Source of the DNA: Bacteroidota bacterium | GTDB lineage: Bacteria > Bacteroidota > Bacteroidia > Bacteroidales > F082 | DNA: 64,000 bases | NCBI GenBank assembly: GCA_018816765.1 | Contig: JAHIUX010000007.1 | Span: 94,554 to 158,553 of the forward strand | Direction of reading: 5' to 3' | Program-made: the position numbers and the translations under genes | The notes under the pieces: generated by a model | Seen by the model: only the letters and a program-made list of their open reading frames with translations | Told to the model about the DNA's origin: nothing | Database searches by the model: none | Part shown: in pieces, positions 27,031-35,960 of the stretch | How the letters are laid out: each line of letters starts with the position of its first letter | Position numbering within the stretch: the first letter of the stretch is position 1

Positions 27031-27765
27031 AGCCTGCATGGTAAAAGCCGTTTCAAAGACCACTTTCTTGTCATTATTTCTTAGGCCATGAACCTGTAAA
27101 ACTGTTCCTGTAAGGTTTCCAACCAGTTCAATTTCGTCTCCCATGCTGCACTCCGACACAAAATGCATGCTGAAGTGATTGATTATGTTTTTCCTGATAA
27201 GGCTATCAGGCAGGGCATCAATCACCCATTCGAAATACCTGCTTGTGTTTGCATGCTGGTGCAGGTCAATCTCCGAATAGCCCACCCTGTGTGTGTCGAG
27301 GAACATTGTCTTTATCTCGCGGCTGGGCGTAAGTGCCTGAACCGGAGGTATCACATCCTCATGTGTGTGAGGCATGAATTGTTCAAGTAAACCTGTTTTT
27401 CTGGGTTTTCGGTCCTCGCGGCCGATAACCAGCCAGTCGGATGAAGCTGCTCCCAGGCGTTTGCCGGATTGGTCCTCAACAACAAATTCTCGACTTGCAA
27501 CAATACCCTTTAATTTTCCGGGCCATGTCCTGATGGTGATGTTTTCGTCCCAGCGGGGCCAGTCTGTGATCTGTATGTGTAGTTTGAACATCACCCAGAT
27601 TGCATTGTGTCCGGCAAGATATTCAAAGCCAAAACCAAGTAAACCAGCATGCCTCCAGGCTGATTCCTGTAACACTCGGGTCAATGCACTTATTGAAAGC
27701 AGTCCTTTTGCATCGGTGTCCTGCCAGGTAATGCGATAGGTTTCGGAATGCACTTTACTGTTCAT
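27025..27765 (-). CDS. Acyl-ACP thioesterase
   Basis: The 246-residue cytoplasmic enzyme releases fatty acids from acyl carrier protein. It has two hot-dog domains: residues ~1-130 (YRITWQDTDAKGLLSISAL, WVMFKLHIQITDWPRWDENITIRTWP, SSDWLVIGREDRKP) and ~150-246. The second includes the Asn/His region DLHQHANTSRYFEWVIDALP characteristic of FatA/FatB-type bacterial homologues. It is convergent with, and slightly overlaps, the pump operon. Confidence 0.88.
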   Translation of the reverse strand: MNSKVHSETYRITWQDTDAKGLLSISALTRVLQESAWRHAGLLGFGFEYLAGHNAIWVMFKLHIQITDWPRWDENITIRTWPGKLKGIVASREFVVEDQSGKRLGAASSDWLVIGREDRKPRKTGLLEQFMPHTHEDVIPPVQALTPSREIKTMFLDTHRVGYSEIDLHQHANTSRYFEWVIDALPDSLIRKNIINHFSMHFVSECSMGDEIELVGNLTGTVLQVHGLRNNDKKVVFETAFTMQAL

Positions 27766-27836
27766 GGTCGCTATTGATCATGTTTCTGCTGGAAAATGAA
27801 GGTTGTTGTCAGGTAGGGAAAGCGACACCATCAATG

Positions 27837-30002
27837 CTATTCGGATTTTATGGGCACAGTGATACAAAATACACTTCCCTGGGCTAACTCATGCTTAGTG
27901 TAGTTGCTGCTGACAGTGATGGTGCCCCCGATTAAATCGACAAACTCTTTTACCAGGATCAGTCCAAGACCAGTCCCCAATTCATTCTCTGTTCCTGGCC
28001 TGTTGATGTCAGAGTCGAGCCGGAACAGGTAATCAAGCTTATTGCCCGGAATGCCGATCCCGTTGTCACTCACGCAAATGGTGAGCCGGTCATCGGACAA
28101 ACGACTGCTCACCCTGATTGTTCCCTTGTTCGGTGTGAACTTGATTGAATTGTTGATCAGGTTTATCAGGATGCTGCTCATCAGGTGCCTGTCCGTATAG
28201 AGACTTGTGTCCTCAGGGATTTCGTTATGCAGTTCATGGTCTTTTTGCGATGCCCTCGATGAGAGAATCTCAAACACTTCATCGACCAGAAGCGACAGGT
28301 TAAACATTTCCGGATTGTTGTGAATAAGACCGCGTTGCGCGCGCGACCAGTCGAGCAGGTTGATCAGCAGGTTATAGGTGTTTTCACTGTTCTTTCGGAT
28401 TGACTTCAGAATGCTGAGTTTTTCCTCTTCCGTAAGAGAGGTGTAATCATCCACAATGATGTTCAGCAGGCTCATCAGTGCATTGAATGGGCCACGAAGA
28501 TCGTGCGAAATGATACTGAAAAACTTGTCCTTGGTCTGGTTCAGCTCAGTCAGTTTGATATTCTGCAAATCGATTTCGGCTTTTTGCTCCATGATTTCCT
28601 TGTTTTTCCTTAGGAGCTTCTTGTTTGAGCGGTATTGGGTAACCAGGAACAAGATAAAGAATAAAATAGCGGCAAAACTCAACATAATCAACCAGTTTTG
28701 TATGCTGATGATTTTATTGTTGAGCTCATTCTGTTTGCGTAAAACACGGTTTTCCGTATCTTTTTTGTCTGTTTTGTAAATCACTTCCAACTCCGAAATC
28801 CGGCTCAGGTTTCCCTGATTGAGGATGCTGTCCTGAAACTTACTCGCGATTTGGAAGTTCGCCAGGGCCTGCTTGAAATTTCCCCTTAGGCTATCGTTTT
28901 TGGCCATTGCAAAATGACTGTTTTTGAGCCACGACAATGAATTAACTGACCTTGCCAGTTCCATCGCCTGGGTGATATAATATTCAGCTGAATCGAGTGA
29001 GCCTGTGGCAGAATGCGCACCTCCAAGTGTTAGCATCAAAGCTGTTCTGACAATAGGAAGTTTTACATCGGCCAACAAGGCTTTGGCTTTGTGCAGGTAA
29101 TCAAAAGCCAGGGTATATTGTTTTTTGTTGGAATAAGCAGTGCCGATATTGGTATAAAGGGTAACCAGCTGACTGGCCGGGCCATTTGCGCTGTTTTCCA
29201 GCCCAAGTTTTCCAAAATAAATGGTACTGTCGTATTGGTTGTGTGAATTATAAAATCCGGCAATATTGCTATAGGTGTTACCCAATATGTCGATGCCTTT
29301 ATATTGTTTATCGAGGGCAATGGCCTGAAGGTAATATTGAATCGGATTTGAACTGTTCGATAGCTTACTTTGAACAATTCCGAGGGCATTCAGGGTGTGA
29401 ATGAGCCGCAGGGTATCATGCTTAGCAATTTGATAATCGAGCACTTTAAGGTAATATCCCATCGATATTTCATACATATCCAGCCGCGAATGCAATACAC
29501 CAAGGTCGTAATAGGTTTTTGTAATTCCGCGCTGATTACCCAGTTCTTCATCTATTTGAAGCGAGTATTCAAGGTATTTTTTTGCGCTGTCATAGGCTCC
29601 CTGCATATTGAGCAAGGCCCCTAAATTATTGGCCGCCTGGGCTTTCTTGGGTTTGATTTCCGGGTCGTTTTCCAGGCTTAAGGTGTTGCGGAAACACACA
29701 GTAGCACTGTCGTATCTGTTCGAAAACCACTCTCTTACACCTTTAACGTTATAATATAGTGCCTTGTTAAGATTGTCATTCTGATGCAGCACAACCTGGG
29801 CTTCAGTGATGAATACCGAAGCAGAATCAATAAATTTTGGCATCATTGATTCAGCAAGCAACAGCTTTGCCCTGTTAATTTCTGTTTCATTTTGTCCTTG
29901 AATGATAATCCTGCTCAGGCTATCGATATAGCTTGATTGGGCATGCAGTGAAGGGGTCAAAAACAGTATGCTCAGAAGGTGAAAGAGGCGGAAAAATTTC
30001 AT
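27837..30002 (-). CDS. TPR-domain sensor histidine kinase
   Basis: The 721-residue protein has signal peptide ~1-22 (LFHLLSILFLTPSLHAQ), a periplasmic array of TPR-like helices over ~40-400 (repeated A-N-LG and YY-LG patterns such as AANNLGALLNMQGAYDSAKKYL), one TM helix near 437-457 (LIMLSFAAILFFILFLVTQY), a coiled coil, HisKA with phospho-acceptor H500 (FFSIISHDLRGPF), and HATPase_c with NNSIKFT, VSDNGIGI and GTGLGLILVKEF. No receiver domain is attached and no regulator gene is adjacent. A minus-strand TAACTTTG box lies at 30029-30036. The signal is unknown. Confidence 0.92.
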   Translation of the reverse strand: MKFFRLFHLLSILFLTPSLHAQSSYIDSLSRIIIQGQNETEINRAKLLLAESMMPKFIDSASVFITEAQVVLHQNDNLNKALYYNVKGVREWFSNRYDSATVCFRNTLSLENDPEIKPKKAQAANNLGALLNMQGAYDSAKKYLEYSLQIDEELGNQRGITKTYYDLGVLHSRLDMYEISMGYYLKVLDYQIAKHDTLRLIHTLNALGIVQSKLSNSSNPIQYYLQAIALDKQYKGIDILGNTYSNIAGFYNSHNQYDSTIYFGKLGLENSANGPASQLVTLYTNIGTAYSNKKQYTLAFDYLHKAKALLADVKLPIVRTALMLTLGGAHSATGSLDSAEYYITQAMELARSVNSLSWLKNSHFAMAKNDSLRGNFKQALANFQIASKFQDSILNQGNLSRISELEVIYKTDKKDTENRVLRKQNELNNKIISIQNWLIMLSFAAILFFILFLVTQYRSNKKLLRKNKEIMEQKAEIDLQNIKLTELNQTKDKFFSIISHDLRGPFNALMSLLNIIVDDYTSLTEEEKLSILKSIRKNSENTYNLLINLLDWSRAQRGLIHNNPEMFNLSLLVDEVFEILSSRASQKDHELHNEIPEDTSLYTDRHLMSSILINLINNSIKFTPNKGTIRVSSRLSDDRLTICVSDNGIGIPGNKLDYLFRLDSDINRPGTENELGTGLGLILVKEFVDLIGGTITVSSNYTKHELAQGSVFCITVPIKSE

Positions 30003-30070
30003 TGTTGAAGGAAATCAGTGAGGTCGTCCAAAGTTAAGAAAAAATTTGTGTCATGCGACCAATAGTAATA

Positions 30071-30104
30071 AAAAAACTGCTACCGGAAAAGGAAGCAGTT
30101 TTTT
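30071..30104 (-). terminator. Terminator of the lipoprotein gene
   Basis: AAAAAACTGCT (30071-30081) pairs with AGCAGTTTTTT (30094-30104). Read on the minus strand it gives a stem closed by a long T-run, 17 bp after the stop codon of the gene at 30121. The symmetry allows it to work in both directions. Confidence 0.75.
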
Positions 30105-30120
30105 TAACATTACAGGGTGT

Positions 30121-31767
30121 TTACAGGCCAAAAACGTCAGAACAAACGTCGGCCGGCAATTCATAATTAATGTATTCGTAAGATGCCTGGGTAACCACAA
30201 AGGGTTCATAATAATAGGAACCATTGTAATAAATAAACACATAATATGTGGCCCCGATTTCTACACCGCAAATTTCAGCATATCCATTGGTCATTGAGGC
30301 ATACCGCCAGTTCCAGTCGCCTTCTTTATGAAACCACACACTGAAACTGGGCCTGATAATGACATCAGGCTGGCTGGCACAATAGGCCGAGATATCGGCA
30401 GTTACAGTGGTTGTTTGCGGGTCAATATTGGCGTGCAATATCACGGTTACAGGTGTTGATGAACACAGGTTTTCGATATAGGTCGGCTGAGAGCCCGGAT
30501 CGATGGTAATGGCCGGCGAATAGGATGCATCCCATTCAATGTATACCGGAAGGTTTGCAGGTGCATAGAAGGTGTATACCGGATCAGATCCGCATACCCA
30601 AAAATACACATACTTGATGATCGCATTGTCTGACTGGCGTTTCATGACACCATACATGGGGAAACAATCGCAAACGGGATTGTCAAGCTCAAAATGAAAT
30701 TCAGCGCCGTAAGTACAATATTCGGTCCAGAACCAGTCAAAATTGAAGTAGGAGAGGTGCGCCAGCTGGGCGGTCATCTGTAAGTTACCACCACTGCTGA
30801 CAATGGTAGTGCCATCTTCTTCTGTCCACATTCCTGTGGCTTCATCGAAACTCCAGACAGGAACTGCATCACCTGCCAAAATATTCCGTTGCGCCTCAGG
30901 ATTGTAGGTGAGCGGACTGACAACAGAAACAAGTTCGAGTGTGCCATTTTCAATTGTTTTGGCTTGACGGCCTGCAGCATCCCTGATTTCGATTGAAACA
31001 AATCCGGCCGAGAAAAACATGCCGTCGCTGTTTGTGCCATCAGCCCTGGTGACATTGCTCATTGCCCCGCCGGGGAATGCCGCCATTGCTTCATCTACCG
31101 TATTGTCGAAATGGGCCATGAGCACATTGAGCGATCCTTCGAGTGGATTACCGTCGGCATCCCTTAAAACCACTCCTGCAGGCAATGTGAGCACGGCTTT
31201 GCTCCCCGGGGTGCTCACTGTGACAGTCTCCAGAACCGAACCGCCCACAACATTGCCTACGCCGTCCTGTTTGCCCACAGTAACGCCGGCTGGCGGGTTC
31301 TCAATATCGACCATATTGATACGGACGAAGTTTTTGCCTGGAGCTGAAATGCTCACATGCTGGCTTGTTGCCAGATATCCATCAAGGCTGGCTACAACAT
31401 TAAATGCCACTGGTCTCATGGCAGTCGGAGCATATTGGTTATCCGGTACGATGGCCAAACCAAGCATCCCCCTTTGGGTGCTATATTGTTGGTTTGCAGG
31501 TTGCATCCCGGTGGCATCGATAATGCCGCCTTTATCACTGCCTGTGACGGTTATACGGACATTTTTGTCACCTTCGCGGCCAATTAATTCGCCGGTCTTG
31601 GCATCATACAGGCTCACATCAATGGTGGTTTTGATGAGGTTGTAGTCAATAATGAGTTTAGCACCATCAGTGGCATTGGTAAGCTTTTTACATGATAGCC
31701 CGGTAAACACGGCCGTTAACATGAAAACGGCCAGCACGGAATAAATTGTTATTTTATTGGTTTTCAT
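30121..31767 (-). CDS. Large lipoprotein of unknown function
   Basis: The 548-residue protein has a lipobox at GLSCKK (residues ~23-28) and is predicted to be anchored on a membrane and possibly surface exposed. The body is all-beta. It has an early strand set ending in TVTGSDKGGI, a central segment VVLRDADGNPLEGSLNVLMAHFDN with GFVSIEIRDAAGRQAKTI, which looks like a carboxypeptidase-regulatory-like or Ig-type module, and a Cys-rich C-terminal half (EYCTYG, VCDCFP, CSDVFGL). It follows the outer-membrane protein gene by 20 bp, so the two likely work together. No family was recognised. Confidence 0.7.
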   Translation of the reverse strand: MKTNKITIYSVLAVFMLTAVFTGLSCKKLTNATDGAKLIIDYNLIKTTIDVSLYDAKTGELIGREGDKNVRITVTGSDKGGIIDATGMQPANQQYSTQRGMLGLAIVPDNQYAPTAMRPVAFNVVASLDGYLATSQHVSISAPGKNFVRINMVDIENPPAGVTVGKQDGVGNVVGGSVLETVTVSTPGSKAVLTLPAGVVLRDADGNPLEGSLNVLMAHFDNTVDEAMAAFPGGAMSNVTRADGTNSDGMFFSAGFVSIEIRDAAGRQAKTIENGTLELVSVVSPLTYNPEAQRNILAGDAVPVWSFDEATGMWTEEDGTTIVSSGGNLQMTAQLAHLSYFNFDWFWTEYCTYGAEFHFELDNPVCDCFPMYGVMKRQSDNAIIKYVYFWVCGSDPVYTFYAPANLPVYIEWDASYSPAITIDPGSQPTYIENLCSSTPVTVILHANIDPQTTTVTADISAYCASQPDVIIRPSFSVWFHKEGDWNWRYASMTNGYAEICGVEIGATYYVFIYYNGSYYYEPFVVTQASYEYINYELPADVCSDVFGL

Positions 31768-31787
31768 ATGTGTCAGTTAAAGGATGA

Positions 31788-32486
31788 TTAAAATATACGA
31801 AATGATAGCTGAGCAGCAACCATCGGATAAATCGTCATTGAAGCAACATTGTGCTCAAGCAGCTGCCTTTGTTCATCGCTGGCTGTTGGGGAAAGCATCC
31901 CGGTAGCGGTTAATTCAACTTTTGGGCTTCCCTGATATACGATCCCGCCTTCGATGGCAAACGAAACCACACCATTGGCTGAAATTGTTCTGCCAATACC
32001 CAATCCGATGTAGGGAGCAACAGGCATGCCCGATTTTATGGTATAGGACAATTCGCCGATTTGTTCAGGACTCACGGTAATCGCACCGATTTTAAACGAT
32101 TCGGTTGAATATCCTACAAGGTTGTTCTTATTCATATTGTAAATGGCACCAGCTGACAGGTATAAAGACTTTAAAAACTGCCAGTTAGCGATGAGAGAGA
32201 CTGAACCGAGGGTAAGGGTGTTGTCGCCCGTAATGTTTAGCGCATCACTGGTTTGCTGATACGCAAAACTAAAATAGCTTCCTCCTAAGCGAAGGTGGAT
32301 TTTTGGCGTAACGGCAGCAATAATTTCGCCGCCCGGACCAAAAGAGCTGGCTCTGAGTCCGATGGCCATGCCAAAACTGCTTTCTTTCGCAGGACTGCTG
32401 TTTTCCTGTGAAAGTTCCTGTGAAAAAATTGGGTGAATCGTGCAAAGGAGCAATACACCCATCAGAATAGGGTATAATTGTTTCAT
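31788..32486 (-). CDS. Putative outer-membrane beta-barrel protein
   Basis: The 232-residue protein has signal peptide MKQLYPILMGVLLLCTIHPIFSQ. The rest alternates polar and hydrophobic residues in strands (GMAIGLRASSFGPGG, KIHLRLGGSYFSFAYQQ, LYLSAGAIYNMN, PYIGLGIGR) and ends in VAAQLSFRIF with a terminal Phe, the usual outer-membrane barrel signature. It is first gene of a two-gene unit with the lipoprotein gene downstream. Confidence 0.7.
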   Translation of the reverse strand: MKQLYPILMGVLLLCTIHPIFSQELSQENSSPAKESSFGMAIGLRASSFGPGGEIIAAVTPKIHLRLGGSYFSFAYQQTSDALNITGDNTLTLGSVSLIANWQFLKSLYLSAGAIYNMNKNNLVGYSTESFKIGAITVSPEQIGELSYTIKSGMPVAPYIGLGIGRTISANGVVSFAIEGGIVYQGSPKVELTATGMLSPTASDEQRQLLEHNVASMTIYPMVAAQLSFRIF

Positions 32487-32526
32487 AAGGGAGAGAAATT
32501 GAATTGGTGTTTTAGAAATTGTTGAG

Positions 32527-32557
32527 CAAAGCTAAGGATAATTCTAAAAAAAGTCAA
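32527..32557 (-). promoter_or_regulatory. Promoter of the outer-membrane protein/lipoprotein unit
   Basis: On the minus strand, TTG (complement of 32555-32557), a 20-bp spacer and the -7 box TAGCTTTG (complement of 32527-32534). It lies about 40 bp from the ATG at 32486. Confidence 0.55.
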
Positions 32558-32673
32558 TGTGTATTGAGGATTCGATTTGAACCATCCGACATGATAAAAC
32601 CACCCTTTAAGCTACCTCGGTATTCCAATGTGTAATTTTATCCTTATTTTTAACCAATCAATAAACACTGTTT

Positions 32674-34128
32674 ATGGTTGGCTGGAGTGATCAACGATTT
32701 ATTAAATGGCTAATAATAAGTGTTTTATTATCGTTTCAGGCGTGTGATTTCGGCCTTGATAAAAGCAAAAGCGAGAAAAACATACAGAAAGAACCCGTGC
32801 AAAGCAGCCTCGACAGGGTGTTGCAAAATGGACGGCTCGAAGTTATTACCGATTATAACTCTGTCGATTATTTTATTTATCGCGGAGAGCCGATGGGATA
32901 CCAGTATGAAATGCTGGATCAATTTTGCAAAACCATCGGTGTGAAATTGCACATCAGGATTGAAAACGACCTAAACAAAGCCTTCCAGAAGCTCAAAGAG
33001 GGCAGGGCCGACCTGATTGCACTCGGATTGACCATCACCAAAGACAGGCAGCGCGACTTTGCATTTACGGAGCCCTTATTTATCACAAGGCAGGTGCTGG
33101 TGCAGCGGCTTCCCGACAACTGGCGCCGCTTGCAGACACGCGATGAACTGGAAGCCAAACTGATACGATCGAGTCTTGAGTTGGCCGGTAAAACAGTGTA
33201 TGTTCAGGAAGGAGGCGTCTTTAAAAAGCGCCTCGAAACGCTGGCAGACGAAATTGGCGATACCATTGTTATCATCGAAGATAAAAGGGATGTAGAGGAA
33301 CTAATCAAGGACGTTTCGGATGGAAAAATCGGACTTACGGCTGCAGATGAATATATGGCACAGGTGCTGCAGAAGATTTATCCTGATATCGATGTGCAAA
33401 CACCAATCAGTTTCCCTCAGAAGCTATCATGGGCTGTGCTGCGTGAAGAAAAAGCAGGATTACTGAAAGAGATCAATCACTGGCTTGAGCGGTTTACAAT
33501 TTCGCGTGAGGGTCAACAGATTTACACCAAATACTTTGCCGGTAACAGGATGAGTTCGGCCCGCCGAAGCGATTTTCACTCGATGGGAGGGAGACAGTTG
33601 TCGCCTTACGACAAGGAAATCAAGGCAGTGGCTGCCGAAATTGGCTGGGATTGGCGCCTGCTGGCTTCGCTGATTTACCAGGAGTCGGAATTTAAACCTG
33701 ATGTCGTCAGCTGGGCTGGCGCCTTTGGCCTCATGCAGCTTATGCCGGTGGTTATGGAGGAGTTTGGCATCGATTCTACCGCAACACCGGCCGAACAAAT
33801 CAATGCAGGAGGCAAGTTTATCCAATACCTTGACCTGCAAATCCCTGAAACAGTTACCGATCCAGCCGAACGCATCAAGTTTATCCTGGCTGCGTATAAT
33901 TCAGGGATCGGTCATGTGCTTGATGCCCGCCGACTGGCAGAAAAATACAAGAAGAACCCTGATGTGTGGACCGACAATGTGGATTTCTTTGTCAGAAACA
34001 AATCAAAACAATCCTTCTACCGCGATCCGGTAGTGTATTATGGCTATGCGCGCGGAGAAGAAACCTATAATTTCGTGAACGAAATCACCGAAAGGGCAGA
34101 GCATTACAAAAACCTGCTGCCTAAATAA
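32674..34128 (+). CDS. MltF-like membrane-bound lytic transglycosylase
   Basis: The 484-residue lipoprotein (lipobox near SFQAC, residues ~20-24) has a solute-binding-protein type 3 domain at ~48-285 (VLQNGRLEVITDYNSVDYF, GRADLIALGLTITKDRQRDFAFTEPL) followed by an SLT domain at ~315-450 with catalytic Glu in YQESEF (E337), WAGAFGLMQLMP and AAYNSGIGHV. This order is that of MltF, a peptidoglycan hydrolase whose N-terminal domain senses cell-wall ligands. It stands alone between divergent and convergent neighbours. Confidence 0.92.
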   Translation: MVGWSDQRFIKWLIISVLLSFQACDFGLDKSKSEKNIQKEPVQSSLDRVLQNGRLEVITDYNSVDYFIYRGEPMGYQYEMLDQFCKTIGVKLHIRIENDLNKAFQKLKEGRADLIALGLTITKDRQRDFAFTEPLFITRQVLVQRLPDNWRRLQTRDELEAKLIRSSLELAGKTVYVQEGGVFKKRLETLADEIGDTIVIIEDKRDVEELIKDVSDGKIGLTAADEYMAQVLQKIYPDIDVQTPISFPQKLSWAVLREEKAGLLKEINHWLERFTISREGQQIYTKYFAGNRMSSARRSDFHSMGGRQLSPYDKEIKAVAAEIGWDWRLLASLIYQESEFKPDVVSWAGAFGLMQLMPVVMEEFGIDSTATPAEQINAGGKFIQYLDLQIPETVTDPAERIKFILAAYNSGIGHVLDARRLAEKYKKNPDVWTDNVDFFVRNKSKQSFYRDPVVYYGYARGEETYNFVNEITERAEHYKNLLPK

Positions 34129-34162
34129 ACGGCAGGAATTCAGGGCTTAATCAACAGGAAAT

Positions 34163-34687
34163 TTACTTGCTGAACGCTTGTTTAACAAGTGCGACCCATT
34201 TTACAATGCGTTCGTGACTAAGTTCGGGCTGATGATCTTCGTCGAGCGCCAGACCGTAAAACATGCCTTTTTCAGCACCTTCGGAATCGGTAAATGAATA
34301 GCCGGCAGTGGGCCATTCGCCAACAATCGTACCACCGCGTTTTTCAATTTCGGTTTTCAGATAGCCCAGTGAATCGACAAAATAATCGGGATATTTCACC
34401 TGATCACCAAGTCCGTAAAGGGCAAATTTTTTCCCTGCGAAGCTCAGCTGTTCTGTTTTTACAAAAAACTCGTTCCATTTGTTGTCAGCCTTTGCATCTA
34501 ACCAAATTTCGGCACCAATGGTAGCACAACCAAAAATAAACTGGTCAAACTCGTTGAGTCGCTTGAGGTCGAACCCGGCTACATCTTTCAATTCAATCGT
34601 TCCTTGCTCAAATTGTGCAACAATGGAATGGGCTGCTTTTTCAACATTGCCACCCGGGGCCCAGTATAAGAGTGCGGTCTTTTTCAT
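34163..34687 (-). CDS. Flavodoxin
   Basis: The 174-residue FMN electron carrier belongs to the long-chain type. The phosphate loop reads YWAPGGNVEKAA (~8-19). The FIFGCATIGAEIWLD loop (~50-65) contacts the flavin, and ALYGLGDQVKYPDYFVDSLG (~90-110) gives the second flavin loop. The C-terminal EDHQPELSHERIVKWVALV helix is family typical. The P-loop is more divergent than the usual TGNT form. It would serve as a low-potential donor for anaerobic enzymes. Confidence 0.9.
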   Translation of the reverse strand: MKKTALLYWAPGGNVEKAAHSIVAQFEQGTIELKDVAGFDLKRLNEFDQFIFGCATIGAEIWLDAKADNKWNEFFVKTEQLSFAGKKFALYGLGDQVKYPDYFVDSLGYLKTEIEKRGGTIVGEWPTAGYSFTDSEGAEKGMFYGLALDEDHQPELSHERIVKWVALVKQAFSK

Positions 34688-34791
34688 AACGCGTTGTTTT
34701 TTGTAGATAAAGGTAATTTCAGTGGGTAAAATTAAAATTTATTAAGTCCTTGTGTACCGAGAGCCTCCAAATTAGAATCGATATAAATAAT

Positions 34792-35814
34792 TCAGGGTTT
34801 GGGCTGCTTTTTTTCTTCCAGAAAGAAGGTGCAGATATCTGTCAGGCTTTGCTTAACGGGCATAAACCTGAAGCCTGTTGTATCGGTGAGTTTCTTTGAT
34901 GAATATGCGTAAGCCCTGTTTGAGGTACGCGCTGTTTCCCTTGTTATTGCTGGCTTTTTGCGCTTGAATAAACCCTGAACAGCAAAAAGGCGCCAGGCAA
35001 TTTCGCCCATAAACGGGCTCACATTTATTGATGGGGGCTTTTTGCCAAGAAGTTCGGCAATCCAGGTAAAAAACTGCTGGTAGGAGATGTTCTCTGAAGA
35101 GACGATGTAGCGTTCACCAAAGTACTCTTTTTCCATTAGCAGTTCCATAACCGCTACCACATCGCGCACGTCGACATAGCCATTAACACCGGTAGTATAA
35201 TAAGGTAATCCTTTCCACACCAGGGTGATCAGCTCAGCACTGCCCTTGTTCCAGTTGCCCGGACCCAGGATAATTGAAGGACTGATGATTACGGCCGGCA
35301 AGCCTTCGGCAATGCCACGCCACACCTCACGTTCGGCCCCATATTTCGAAATGGCATAGGTGGAGTTGCGCCCTGAGCTTTTCCATTGGGTTTGCTCATC
35401 AATGGGCGCTGTATTGTCGGTCCGTCCAATGGCTGCAATGGAACTGATGTGACAGAATTTTTTTATGCCTTTGGACAGGGCGGCATTCACCAGGTTGGCT
35501 GTTCCCTCCACATTGTACCTCAACATGGTAAGTTTGTCGCCGGGTTGAAACGAAACCAATGCCGCGCAATGATAGATCTCATCCACCTGGTCAAGGGCAG
35601 TCTCAAGGCTGAAATAATCCATCAGGTCGCCTTCAACCCATTTTATCCTTTCAAAAAGTGCTGCATCATCTTTGCCATATAGACTGAATACTTTCCTGAC
35701 CAGGCTGAAATCGGCTCCAGGCCGGTTTAATGCCACCACGGGCTGTTGCTTTTTACATAGCGACAACAGCAAATGTGAACCAACCATACCCGTACCACCA
35801 CTGACAAAAATCAT
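34792..35814 (-). CDS. NAD-dependent epimerase/dehydratase
   Basis: The 340-residue extended-SDR protein has a Rossmann motif GGTGMVGSHL (~6-15), an acidic patch ALNRPGAD, the substrate-site Ser in HISSIAAIG (~122-130) and the YxxxK dyad in YAISKYGAE (~153-161). Homologues reduce or epimerise nucleotide sugars or dihydroflavonol-like substrates; the real substrate is unknown. A minus-strand TAAATTTG box (35819-35826) ends 4 bp before the ATG, so the transcript may be leaderless. Confidence 0.85.
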   Translation of the reverse strand: MIFVSGGTGMVGSHLLLSLCKKQQPVVALNRPGADFSLVRKVFSLYGKDDAALFERIKWVEGDLMDYFSLETALDQVDEIYHCAALVSFQPGDKLTMLRYNVEGTANLVNAALSKGIKKFCHISSIAAIGRTDNTAPIDEQTQWKSSGRNSTYAISKYGAEREVWRGIAEGLPAVIISPSIILGPGNWNKGSAELITLVWKGLPYYTTGVNGYVDVRDVVAVMELLMEKEYFGERYIVSSENISYQQFFTWIAELLGKKPPSINVSPFMGEIAWRLFAVQGLFKRKKPAITRETARTSNRAYAYSSKKLTDTTGFRFMPVKQSLTDICTFFLEEKKQPKP

Positions 35815-35932
35815 GATACAAATTTAGTGATCAATTTGATGCCCGCGCACGCGATTCAGGCAAGTTTTCATCCAATTTGGCACGCGGGCAAACAAGCATG
35901 CAATTCAGGTTTAGCGTTCAGCTTAATCGCCT

Positions 35933-35940
35933 TATATTTG
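35933..35940 (+). promoter_or_regulatory. tyrS -7 promoter box
   Basis: TATATTTG at 35933-35940 lies 20 bp before the ATG at 35961. It sits inside the longer in-frame extension from 35877, which supports the shorter start. No clear -33 TTG was found. Confidence 0.5.
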
Positions 35941-35960
35941 CCAACAAATTGATCGAACAC

